64,000 nt of DNA from Sipunculus nudus (lineage: Eukaryota; Annelida; Sipuncula; Golfingiida; Sipunculidae): the NCBI GenBank assembly GCA_026874595.1, contig CM049314.1, positions 70,322,300 to 70,386,299 on the forward strand, written 5' to 3'. The position numbers and the translations under genes were made by a program. The notes under the pieces were generated by a model. It did not search any database, was not told the origin of the DNA, and worked only from the letters and a program-made list of their open reading frames with translations. Every line of letters starts with the position of its first letter. The first letter of the stretch is position 1. Shown here in pieces: positions 60,101-64,000 of the stretch.

Positions 60101-60329
60101 AAAAATCAGCTTGAAAATCCAGTTGCATGAAATTAAGTAATTACATTATGGCCACATGAGTCTTATTGAATACTAAATGTTTTATCATTGGGTTGGAAAT
60201 ATTGGTTCCATGGTTAATGTCAAATCATTGTTTTCTTTTATTTTACAGAGTAATGGAGAACTATTTGCTGCATGTGTGTCTCAACTGACTGAGCAGCAAC
60301 AACAGGCATTGATGGCTGCCCTGGCTTGA
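22060..60329 (+). CDS. IPO5: Importin-5 (RanBP5/karyopherin beta-3), 28 coding exons, complete
   Basis: Nuclear import receptor of the importin-beta superfamily. The family binds cargo (for example ribosomal proteins and core histones) in the cytoplasm, passes the nuclear pore and is released by RanGTP. The 28 exons listed separately join in phase to 1,093 residues, close to the ~1,100 usual for the family, and the protein aligns end to end with vertebrate IPO5 as I remember it. Landmarks: [16 protein letters not shown] start; [12 protein letters not shown] (about 159-170); acidic loop ELEEDEEW...DDEDQD (about 313-331) associated with Ran binding; [56 protein letters not shown] (599-613); HEAT repeats throughout; [17 protein letters not shown]; end [11 protein letters not shown]. 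The start was chosen for family fit and strong context (A at -3, G at +4). All introns are GT-AG. Exons 13 and 17 abut tandem arrays that duplicate their splice sites. Confidence 0.97.
23156..23235 (+). repeat. tRNA-like SINE fragment (tentative)
   Basis: Contains a good pol III B-box-like word (GGTTCGATTGCC) at about 23216-23227, preceded by an A-box-like GTAGCGTATAGGG about 30 bp upstream. No complete cloverleaf could be drawn, so a degraded tRNA-derived SINE head is more likely than a tRNA gene. Confidence 0.3.
23644..23661. repeat. 18-bp perfect palindrome
   Basis: TGCACAGGGCCCTGTGCA is identical to its reverse complement. Function unknown. Confidence 0.9.
24816..24896 (+). CDS. IPO5: IPO5 coding exon 2
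   Basis: Residues 28-54, [20 protein letters not shown] and on. Acceptor TATTTTAG, donor GTAAGT. Exactly 81 nt, phase 0 on both sides. Confidence 0.95.
25795..25971. mobile_element. Solo arm related to fold-back element B
   Basis: Repeated ACCAGACCAA/GGATTTGG words ending CAGGATCTGGGCCTTGCCATATATA. The end matches the right terminus of element B (CTGGGCCTCGACATATATA) at most positions. No opposite arm was found nearby, so it is a fragment or a collapsed copy. Confidence 0.5.
26479..27933. mobile_element. Non-autonomous hAT-type transposon with 8-bp target-site duplication
   Basis: Element body is 26487-27925 (1,439 bp). It begins CAGGGTTGG and ends CCAACCCTG, terminal inverted repeats of the CAG...CTG kind typical of hAT elements. 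It is flanked by a perfect 8-bp direct repeat TTTTGTGG at 26479-26486 and 27926-27933, the length hAT transposases generate. Subterminal arms are crowded with TTCTTCC on one side and GGAAGAA on the other. The interior is AT-rich without a transposase frame, so it is a non-autonomous derivative. Confidence 0.88.
28563..28870. mobile_element. ~300-bp MITE, copy 1
   Basis: The left end AGGCACAAAAAAAGTATGGT pairs with the right end ACCATACCTTTTATTTT...TTTGCCT. A second copy sits at 39125-39417 in the same gene, sharing long internal blocks such as GGTAAAAGCACTAC and CAAAGGAAATCTTATCAAA. This copy has a G homopolymer near 28804-28818. Confidence 0.8.
29459..29700. repeat. GC-rich dispersed repeat pieces with (TA)n insert
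   Basis: Two GC-rich blocks, GGCGCCCCCTCTGGATTCGC near 29499 and GGGGGGGCATGGCCCCC...GGCTACGCCCC near 29650, separated by a (TA)n tract at 29553-29584. They probably belong to one dispersed element interrupted by microsatellite expansion. Confidence 0.5.
29553..29584. repeat. (TA)n microsatellite
   Basis: 32 bp of alternating AT. Confidence 0.95.
30386..30600. repeat. G-run dispersed repeat
   Basis: Starts GCAGGGGTGGATCAGGGATT, then a run of ~18 G, two further GGGGGG-TCCAG/TTCAG blocks, and ends in a run of C. Resembles the piece at 13676-13880. Confidence 0.5.
31758..31950 (+). CDS. IPO5: IPO5 coding exon 3
   Basis: Residues 55-118 plus one base. [20 protein letters not shown], then the stretch ending AEVARCMI. 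Acceptor TCTACAG, donor GTGAGC; ends in phase 1. Confidence 0.96.
31951..33020 (+). other. IPO5 intron 3, with DR1-bearing repeats
   Basis: Holds a dispersed repeat at about 32060-32560, described separately. Nothing else recognised. Confidence 0.8.
32060..32560 (+). repeat. Dispersed intronic repeat with AGGTCA direct repeats
   Basis: Begins with CCGTCTGTCTGTCCGTCTGT, then about three units of 120-155 bp, each containing 'GCATATTTTATGAGGTCAGAGGTCACC' variants (near 32236, 32389 and 32511). Related units occur at 37300-37720, 55600-56000 and 60600-60900. It resembles the core of a tandem-core element without clear ends. Confidence 0.6.
33021..33123 (+). CDS. IPO5: IPO5 coding exon 4
   Basis: Residues 119-152 plus two bases: [17 protein letters not shown] to LIIF. 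Acceptor ATATTACAG, donor GTAAGC; ends in phase 2. Confidence 0.95.
33497..33593 (+). CDS. IPO5: IPO5 coding exon 5
   Basis: Residues 153-185: [20 protein letters not shown] and on to SQSQAN. The GIFGNQQ word is a strong family match. Acceptor TTTACAG, donor GTAAGT; ends in phase 0. Confidence 0.96.
33724..35123. mobile_element. TA-flanked TIR element, 1.4 kb, non-autonomous
   Basis: The left end TACTGTAAAATCTCCACT is mirrored by the right end AGTGGAGATTTTACGGTA. With the outer TA taken as target duplication, the TIR is CTGTAAAATCTCCACT. The arms continue with CGGTTTAA / TTTAAACCGCA-like pairing. No transposase frame. TA duplication suggests the Tc1/mariner/IS630 group or a relative (inference). 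Confidence 0.75.
35218..35786. mobile_element. ~570-bp TIR element
   Basis: The left end AGCCCAAAACAGACTAATGT pairs with the right end GTTAGTGTGTTTTAGGCT. Subterminal arms are rich in CGCG/ACGCG words (for example GCGCGTCACGCGTTAGTC), unlike the AT-rich surroundings. No coding capacity; no clear target duplication. Confidence 0.7.
36222..36326 (+). CDS. IPO5: IPO5 coding exon 6
   Basis: Residues 186-220: [20 protein letters not shown] and on to LLLGVLQ. Acceptor TTGTTACAG, donor GTGAGA; 105 nt, phase 0. Confidence 0.96.
36358..37135 (+). mobile_element. Small tandem-core element with palindromic head
   Basis: The head AGCCACAGCCTTTGAGGCTG (from 36363) folds on itself and is followed by GTCCGTCCGTCTGTCTGG. 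The core has two units about 298 bp apart, marked by GAGCAGGATATCTCCAA at 36450 and 36748. The tail near 37090-37130 has TGGCTGAGGGCTTTTGTCAGC. Same plan as the 9.7-kb and 46.3-kb elements but a different sequence family. Confidence 0.55.
37300..37720 (+). repeat. DR1-bearing repeat units in intron 6
   Basis: Three units ~145-150 bp apart with AATGAGGTCAGAGGTCACC variants (near 37372, 37515 and 37667), homologous to 32060-32560. Confidence 0.6.
38101..38226 (+). CDS. IPO5: IPO5 coding exon 7
   Basis: Residues 221-262: [20 protein letters not shown] and on to LMTLCLK. Acceptor TTTTTTGCAG, donor GTTTGT; 126 nt, phase 0. Confidence 0.96.
38914..39034 (+). CDS. IPO5: IPO5 coding exon 8
   Basis: Residues 263-302 plus one base: [20 protein letters not shown] and on to KFIPLL. 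Acceptor TTCCTTCAG, donor GTGAGT; ends in phase 1. Confidence 0.96.
39125..39417. mobile_element. ~300-bp MITE, copy 2 (intron 8)
   Basis: Homologous over its length to 28563-28870 in the same orientation. The ends AGGCCAAAAAAATGTATGGT and ACCATACCTTTTATTTT...GCCT are flanked by TAATATT on both sides, a possible 7-bp target duplication, although the target is AT-rich. Confidence 0.8.
39885..39972 (+). CDS. IPO5: IPO5 coding exon 9 (acidic loop)
   Basis: Residues 303-331 plus two bases: [20 protein letters not shown] followed by DVDDEDQD. The run of Asp/Glu corresponds to the acidic HEAT loop used in RanGTP contacts in this family. Acceptor TTGTACAG, donor GTAAGT; ends in phase 2. Confidence 0.95.
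40427..40533 (+). CDS. IPO5: IPO5 coding exon 10
   Basis: Residues 332-367 plus one base: [20 protein letters not shown] and on to PQMLQN. Acceptor TTTGCAG, donor GTAAGT; ends in phase 1. Confidence 0.96.
41174..41298 (+). CDS. IPO5: IPO5 coding exon 11
   Basis: Residues 368-409: [20 protein letters not shown] and on to LPYLADP. Acceptor GGTTACAG, donor GTAAGT; ends in phase 0. Confidence 0.96.
41821..41910 (+). CDS. IPO5: IPO5 coding exon 12
   Basis: Residues 410-439: [20 protein letters not shown] followed by [10 protein letters not shown]. Acceptor TTTATTCCAG, donor GTATTT; 90 nt, phase 0. Confidence 0.96.
42102..42174. repeat. (TA)n microsatellite in intron 12
   Basis: About 73 bp of alternating AT. 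Confidence 0.95.
42466..42639 (+). CDS. IPO5: IPO5 coding exon 13
   Basis: Residues 440-497: [20 protein letters not shown] and on to LTAKFKE. Acceptor ATATTTACAG, donor GTAGGA at 42640. The last ~59 nt of the exon and the first ~26 nt of the intron form the first unit of an 85-bp tandem array, so five more donor-like sites follow. Only this donor joins in phase to exon 14. Confidence 0.94.
42581..43090 (+). repeat. 85-bp x 6 tandem array spanning the exon 13 5' splice site
   Basis: Units start at 42581, 42666, 42751, 42836, 42921 and 43006. Each holds the end of exon 13 (ACCATCATGTCCAAACTAGA ... TTTAAGGAG) and a donor (GTAGGA at 42640, 42725, 42810, 42895 and 42980; GTAAGA at 43065). Copies 2-5 are nearly identical; copy 6 is diverged. 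In the exon 13 frame, reading past the first donor meets TAA at 42718-42720, so use of later donors would give a premature stop. Confidence 0.95.
43677..43777 (+). CDS. IPO5: IPO5 coding exon 14
   Basis: Residues 498-530 plus two bases: [20 protein letters not shown] and on to FIQFYD. Acceptor TTTTCCAG, donor GTACAA; ends in phase 2. Confidence 0.95.
44815..44932 (+). CDS. IPO5: IPO5 coding exon 15
   Basis: Residues 531-570: [20 protein letters not shown] and on to LAVGKDK; includes the invariant [16 protein letters not shown]. Acceptor TGTTTTCAG, donor GTGAGA; ends in phase 0. Confidence 0.96.
45579..45771. mobile_element. Short TA-flanked MITE in intron 15
   Basis: The left end TATGCAGTGGATTCTGTCTG is loosely mirrored by the right end ATCACAGGTTTTACTGTA. 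Internal words (GACCTCTCTATCAAGACCAC, TGGTCTTAACTG) resemble other 'GGTCTTA' MITEs. The TIRs are imperfect, so this is tentative. Confidence 0.4.
46029..46112 (+). CDS. IPO5: IPO5 coding exon 16
   Basis: Residues 571-598: [20 protein letters not shown] then DLADDDPQ. Acceptor CATTTCAG, donor GTAAGA; 84 nt, phase 0. Confidence 0.96.
46301..50278 (+). mobile_element. Tandem-core element (pearl/Helentron-like), ~4 kb, with nested insertion
   Basis: The head at 46305-46335 (AGCTCAGCTGAC ... GTCATCTGAGCT) is nearly identical to the head at 9676 and is followed by GTCCGTCCGTCCG repeats. The tail at 50240-50278 (CAGCTGAGCACCGTGACTCA, then TGGGTC and TTGTTAATGAT) matches the tail at 11881-11925. The core differs from that element: two units ~680 bp apart are marked by CCCAAAATCTCCTACCAT at about 46471 and 47150, and a further related piece lies near 48990. 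Non-coding. Confidence 0.6.
49271..50033. mobile_element. TA-flanked MITE-like element nested in intron 16
   Basis: The left end TACCGTATTTATTCTAATTT is mirrored by the right end AAATTGGAATAAATACGGTA. With TA as target duplication, the TIR is ~24 bp and extends into TGGCGA/TCGCCA. Both ends continue with GGTCGAGA-type words. The interior is GC-richer. The open frame at 49664-50059 runs out through the right TIR and has no transposase motif. Confidence 0.8.
50658..52180 (+). repeat. 96-bp tandem array of the exon 17 3' splice site, ~16 copies
   Basis: Exon-like starts lie at 50658, 50774, 50872, 50970, then every 96 bp (51066, 51162, 51258, 51354, 51450, 51546, 51642, 51738, 51834, 51930, 52026) to the true exon start at 52122. 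Each unit carries a branch-site-like CTGAC, TATCTCTCTCCAG, then ATATCGTACATGATATCAGC and the following ~35 nt of exon 17, diverging after TACAGAGT. The older copies at the left are more diverged and spaced 116 or 98 bp. From 50970 the IPO5 frame is open through every unit into exon 17, each unit encoding 32 residues beginning [15 protein letters not shown]. Confidence 0.97.
52122..52254 (+). CDS. IPO5: IPO5 coding exon 17
   Basis: Residues 599-642 plus one base: [20 protein letters not shown] and on to VALVD. Chosen as the true exon because only this copy continues into the conserved [12 protein letters not shown] sequence and has a donor (GTGAGT). Acceptor TCTCTCTCCAG, shared by the upstream array copies. 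Ends in phase 1. Confidence 0.94.
52680..52741 (+). CDS. IPO5: IPO5 coding exon 18
   Basis: Residues 643-663: [20 protein letters not shown] and Q. Acceptor TATTTCAG, donor GTAAAA; ends in phase 0. Confidence 0.94.
53336..53492 (+). CDS. IPO5: IPO5 coding exon 19
   Basis: Residues 664-715 plus one base: [20 protein letters not shown] and on to LLKFYFHD. Acceptor CACTGCAG, donor GTGAGT; ends in phase 1. Confidence 0.96.
53717..53883. mobile_element. ~165-bp TA-flanked MITE in intron 19
   Basis: TACAGTAAACTTC at the left and GAAGTTTTACTGTA at the right, giving TA plus CAGTAAACTTC termini as in Tc1/mariner-type elements. The interior has repeated GTGGTCAT / GGTCGTTAA words. Confidence 0.7.
54037..54209 (+). 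CDS. IPO5: IPO5 coding exon 20
   Basis: Residues 716-773: [20 protein letters not shown] and on to HMHSLAQ. Acceptor ATTTTACAG, donor GTGAGG; ends in phase 0. Confidence 0.96.
54645..54756 (+). CDS. IPO5: IPO5 coding exon 21
   Basis: Residues 774-810 plus one base: [20 protein letters not shown] and on to DRQAKRQ. Acceptor TGATGTCAG (weak pyrimidine tract), donor GTAACA; ends in phase 1. Confidence 0.94.
55261..55316 (+). CDS. IPO5: IPO5 coding exon 22
   Basis: Residues 811-829: [19 protein letters not shown], the acidic linker with the DEDYDE word kept in the family. Acceptor TTTGTTCTAG, donor GTAAGA; ends in phase 0. Three TCATGTGACCT-like words lie just upstream of the acceptor. Confidence 0.94.
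55600..56000 (+). repeat. DR1-bearing repeat units in intron 22
   Basis: Homologous to the units in introns 3 and 6. Words AATGAGGTCAGAGGTCACC near 55853 and AATGAGGTCAGAGGTCGG near 55985. The last unit ends only ~30 bp before the exon 23 acceptor, so the repeat helps form the end of the intron. Confidence 0.6.
56026..56148 (+). CDS. IPO5: IPO5 coding exon 23
   Basis: Residues 830-870: [20 protein letters not shown] and on to PHFAKLL. Acceptor TGTGTTTCAG, donor GTGAGT; 123 nt, phase 0. Confidence 0.95.
56643..56717 (+). CDS. IPO5: IPO5 coding exon 24
   Basis: Residues 871-895: [20 protein letters not shown] and EHTGP; the [15 protein letters not shown] word is near invariant in the family. 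Acceptor TGTTTCAG, donor GTAAGT; phase 0. Confidence 0.96.
56868..56945 (+). repeat. tRNA-derived SINE head in intron 24
   Basis: A-box-like TAGCTTAGTGGTTGAGAC and, ~40 bp on, a B-box-like GGCTTAAACCCC, preceded by CTGAAGGTTGTG as in the anticodon/T arm of tRNA-derived SINEs. The B box departs from GGTTCRANYCC and no good cloverleaf closes, so it is a SINE remnant rather than a tRNA gene. Confidence 0.55.
57250..57394 (+). CDS. IPO5: IPO5 coding exon 25
   Basis: Residues 896-943 plus one base: [20 protein letters not shown], then [18 protein letters not shown] and on to CA. Acceptor CTTTGCAG, donor GTAAGC; ends in phase 1. Confidence 0.96.
58046..58274 (+). CDS. IPO5: IPO5 coding exon 26
   Basis: Residues 944-1019 plus two bases: [54 protein letters not shown] and YLCDLVE. 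Acceptor GATTTGTAG, donor GTTAGC. The largest exon; ends in phase 2. Confidence 0.96.
59131..59272 (+). CDS. IPO5: IPO5 coding exon 27
   Basis: Residues 1020-1067: [20 protein letters not shown] and on to VNIVKQVQ. Acceptor CCATTTCAG, donor GTAGGT; ends in phase 0. Confidence 0.95.
60249..60329 (+). CDS. IPO5: IPO5 coding exon 28 (terminal)
   Basis: Residues 1068-1093 and stop: [20 protein letters not shown] then LMAALA, TGA at 60327-60329. Acceptor TTTTACAG. Confidence 0.95.
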   Translation, partial: SNGELFAACVSQLTEQQQQALMAALA

Positions 60330-61200
60330 AGACACAAAACACCAACAAAACAAATTTGATATTGACATAGGAAAAATATAAACTATTTTAGAATTGTATC
60401 TGCACTCATAAATTCCCAAGCGGCCTTTCAGTATCTCTGATTCCCATATCTCTGCCTTTAACATCTTTCATTTCATATATCTTTTTACACCATATCTCTG
60501 ATTTTTATATCTCTGATTCCTGTATCTCCTTCAAGGAAAAAATATGTCATTATGGAAATAAAAATCTTTTTAAATGGCATTTCTGCATTTCTGAATTGCA
60601 AAATCTATGCATCTTTAATGAGGTCGCAGGTCGCCAGGCTTTTTTTGAGATGATCCTGCAATAACGTACCAAGAATATATTGAAACTCAAAAGAAATATT
60701 GAACAATAAAAAATCTCACATAAGTTAGATTCTTGGCATAATTTATGCATATTTAATGAGGACAGGGGTCACCAGATTTGTGATTCCTTGATGACTTGCC
60801 AAAAATCATATGGATTTTCATGAAACTTTTGAATATTTGCCAGTAGAGTTTGTTTCTCACCTGAGTTTTAATCTTGACAAAGTCCACGCATATTAAATAA
60901 GATTAAATCTCACATACAATGAATAATTAGGCATTCTTGCAGTGCTTTTGATAAATAGATTGAAAGGCCCAAATGAAGTACTAGGATGACTCAAGGGCAG
61001 AGATACTGAAAGGTCAAGTTATTTGACATAAATATTGCACATTTAATTTAAAAGCTAACACTACAAGGCAGTCATGTAAATACAGAACAGAAACACATCT
61101 ATTGCAGTTTATTATATACCTTGTAAAATATTTTCCTTTCAGCCTGTATTTTATACACCTTGTTGGTCTAATTTCTTACCTATTGCTAGCCTGAAATAAA
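60330..61200 (+). other. IPO5: Probable IPO5 3' UTR
   Basis: AT-rich sequence after the stop with AATAAA hexamers at 60557-60562, 60705-60710 and 61195-61200. Includes a piece of the DR1-type dispersed repeat (about 60600-60900, with GAGGTCGCAGGTCGCC). Which polyadenylation site is used cannot be told from sequence. Confidence 0.5.
60557..60562 (+). terminator. First AATAAA polyadenylation signal candidate after the IPO5 stop
   Basis: AATAAA about 228 nt past the stop codon. Further candidates lie at 60705 and 61195. Confidence 0.4.
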
Positions 61201-62849
61201 TGTCTAAAATGTATATCAGATAAAAAAACTACCATTGATTTCATAAGGTATGCACTTAGAAAAGTGATGTTCACAGGGTTAATAAGTGTATATTATAACT
61301 GCATTTCCTGCCGAAAATATATTTTGACTACAAACAAAGGGTACATATATTGAATCTTACCTCAGAAATCATGCAGGGAATGTCAGGTTCAAAAACGATG
61401 TTGAAAAGACAAGTCAGCGGAAAAAATAAATCAAGTTTAAGGTTGATCACATTAGCGCAACCGAAGCTTGATAAATGAATTTGACAAATTGAATTCCCGT
61501 TTTGGTAATAATCACTGAAAGTGGCCACACTGGTGGCATCTGCTGCAAATTGGTGTTGGTTTTGTGGATTCCTCTTATGTGTATTGTCTTGTTCCCGTGG
61601 AGTTATATCCGTGATCTAAAAAATGATAGTCCGGTGTTCAAGTTGTCTCATCCTTCATGAAACTTTCATACCCTGCAAAAGAACTAACCATGCGTGGTGC
61701 TCAGTGCCTTGAGTCCTTATAGCTGTGTATTTTCCTTGCATGTTTTAGTCACACTTATTTAAAACAAAAATATTGCAAAATATTTTTAAAGATATGTTTG
61801 TTGTTATGATATTCAACATTATGTATAATTCAGGTTTGCATGCACTTTATGACAGTTTCATTACAGTTTAAGTAATTTAATGAAAGCTAAGGTTAGATTT
61901 GTACTAGTTTATATTTACTGATACTAAAGGACGCTTTGTTGGAAAATTTGAAAGTGCTTGAACTTTTTCATGTTTACCCAAATGTTAAAGCTCTTTGATC
62001 TTCTAGTTTTCTCTACTGAATAGACGAAGAGCATGATCGACATGTCTATAACATCCGGGTTTATAGCCTTTAACCGAAAGACATAGGATAATAAATTTAC
62101 AAATGTCAAATTTATGCCAAACATTGAGTATATTTGTTTAACAACTTCCAAAAACTGAATAAGTGTTTTTGTTGTGCTTTCTGTGTGCTGTGATCTAAAC
62201 TATTGAATGGCTTGTCCCTATAAGTTTAAGTAATATATTTTCAAAATTGTATGTTCCTGTTTCACAAATATAAAAAAAAATGACACGTTCCACATGTAAA
62301 TGAAGATATTGTAATGTTAACAAATCGGAGAAGTATGGAATAGTATTAAAATCCTACAACATTCGAAAAGAATCCAGTAATATTTATTCAAAAGAAATGT
62401 GTATTCTTGTTGCAACAGATTTAACGGGTACAAGTATATACATGTAGTTTATTTTGATTAAAAACTATTTTTATCCAACTGAATTTAGTGTCGGCAGTGT
62501 CGTAAATTGCCAAATATTTGAATCAACTTGAGCCAGATATTTTATTTTGCTCTTTAAGAATATATAAGTGAGTATACATATGGTGACAGAGTCGAACAGG
62601 GTTTTGACTGCTAAACTATGACTGCTAGTTGAGTGTAAATATAACGTATATGATTTTCGTTTCTGTACATTATGGAGTTTAAACATTGGAACCCTCACAT
62701 CTGCCTGTATGCTGTACAATTCGTATGCTTTAATGCCCTTTTGGCCAGTATTATTTGTTCTAAAATGCATTTATTTCAAATCTTTACCTACACATCTTTT
62801 GATTGAATTATTAATTTATTCATGTCAATTTGCTCTGAAGTGTAACAGT

Positions 62850-62912
62850 CACGTGACTTGTTATATCATGTGATATGTAAATAAATCACGTGATATGTAA
62901 ATAGATCACATG
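62850..62912. promoter_or_regulatory. Cluster of E-box palindromes in a short tandem repeat
   Basis: GTCACGTGAC at 62848-62857 and ATCACGTGAT at 62885-62894 are perfect palindromes, with related TCATGTGATATGTAAATA and TCACATGG words between and after. They fit bHLH (MITF/TFEB/USF class) sites. Regulatory function is unproven. Confidence 0.3.
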
Positions 62913-63738
62913 GCTATTGTCATTTGACCTTCATTTATCAGATATCCTTCACAGTAGTCTTTGTTGGCCATAGAAGTGTTTTGGGATAACTTCCGTGAAT
63001 ACAGTTTCGTTCTTCTCATAAAAGATGACTCGAGGTTCATTTTCAATTGTTCATTGAATTAACCTTGAAAATACAAGAAGTCGTAAGACGTTTCAAAATA
63101 TTTCTGTAAAGTAAAATGAAGATATTTATCCTGCAATTGGCCTTAAAAACATTTTCTTTCTAGAAAATGTTATTGTTCGGATCCTTTTTCTGACAAGTAG
63201 TCTGAAACATATTTTTCAGTGCTTGTTAATAATCTTGTACACATGATATAGCCAAGGTAATGAGGAGCTAGTGACGGGAATTGTATATATGTCAGTGTTG
63301 CTTATTATGTATTTTGTGCAATATATATTTTTAAAAGATACACATTTTGAAGAAATTCGCTGAGAACATAATGAAAATTGCATGACCGTCCTAGTTAGAT
63401 GTATTTATATATGGTTTAAATGACCACAAGGATTGAAGTTGGTATATTATGAAAATTCTGCAACATCAAGTTTATGGTCGAACCTGTTTGAGTGCCTAAA
63501 GGAGAAATCAGATCATCTTGCTTTTACGAAAAATTTGAGTCTCGAAACGATGGTTTCCAGTAAGTGTATAAGTTTTCACTGTAAGTGTGAAAAGCTGTAA
63601 CATAGAGATGTGCTAAGAAACTATGATGAATACATTTTTATGATCTTTCGTTTATAGATGGAATCCCTGGAAGCAAAATGACCTTGGGCATAAAATTATA
63701 TATTTTTCGAACAAAGGTGAAGAAAAAGGTTATACTCT

Positions 63739-63741
<3 letters not shown>

Positions 63742-63811
<70 letters not shown>
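63742..63811. repeat. (TA)n microsatellite, ~70 bp
   Basis: Uninterrupted alternating AT; accounts for an isoleucine-tyrosine run in a spurious minus-strand frame. Confidence 0.95.
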
Positions 63812-63813
<2 letters not shown>

Positions 63814-64000
63814 GCATTGAAACGTAGTTCAACTTACATGGGTACTCGGTAGGTGAGGTCACCAGTATGCTAATTAACAAGGTCGAGGTCTTGCATACGA
63901 ACTTCATTGTAGGGGCAAATAATAACGTGCACCAAAGCCTCAATATTTCAAACACTTCTTGTAAGATTTAATTTATCCGAATTAAAACATGAATATTTAT

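Larger units (their letters stand above)
61201..64000. other. Intergenic DNA downstream of IPO5
   Basis: AT-rich. Short open frames (61328-61528, 61924-62151 and 62471-62770, all minus) have no recognisable domain. Holds a cluster of CACGTG boxes at 62850-62912 and a (TA)n tract at 63742-63811. No second gene recognised. Confidence 0.45.

Overview
The window is animal nuclear DNA. It is AT-rich, with long GT-AG introns, dense interspersed repeats and many (TA)n tracts, and no bacterial gene organisation. One large gene dominates: a complete importin-5 (IPO5/RanBP5/karyopherin beta-3 type) gene on the + strand. I assembled 28 coding exons, from an ATG at 22060 to a TGA at 60327-60329. They sum to 3,282 nt (1,093 codons plus stop), every junction is GT-AG, and phase is kept throughout. 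The repeat types (head/tail-palindrome elements with tandem-repeat cores, GTCCGTCC tracts, many TA-flanked MITEs) suggest a marine lophotrochozoan, most likely a bivalve mollusc. That assignment is inference.

Layout. Positions 1-21.9 kb are intergenic and repeat-rich. They hold two fold-back/TIR elements of almost equal length (1138-3107, flanked by a 119-bp direct repeat, and 7386-9358), two elements with ~335-bp tandem cores (3517-5930, minus, and 9672-11925, plus), a decayed Ty3/retropepsin-type remnant (6440-7190), decayed non-LTR reverse-transcriptase tails (16.4-17.2 kb), a broken gag-like copy (17.28-17.7 kb) and one intact 552-codon gag-like zinc-knuckle ORF on the minus strand (18246-19904). 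Positions 22.06-60.33 kb are the IPO5 gene, whose introns hold a hAT-type element with a perfect 8-bp target-site duplication, several TA-flanked MITEs, a duplicated ~300-bp MITE, tRNA-SINE-like pieces and further tandem-core elements. Positions 60.33-64 kb hold the 3' UTR candidates and intergenic DNA.

The most unusual structure is in IPO5. Two exon-intron boundaries have each been amplified into a tandem array. At the 3' end of exon 13 an 85-bp unit containing the 5' splice site is repeated six times (42581-43090). At the 5' end of exon 17 a 96-bp unit containing branch site, pyrimidine tract, 3' splice site and the first ~55 nt of the exon is repeated about 16 times (50658-52180). Because 96 is a multiple of 3 and the frame stays open through the last 12 complete upstream copies, each upstream acceptor would add an in-frame 32-residue HEAT-derived block. 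In the exon-13 array, using any downstream donor runs into a stop.
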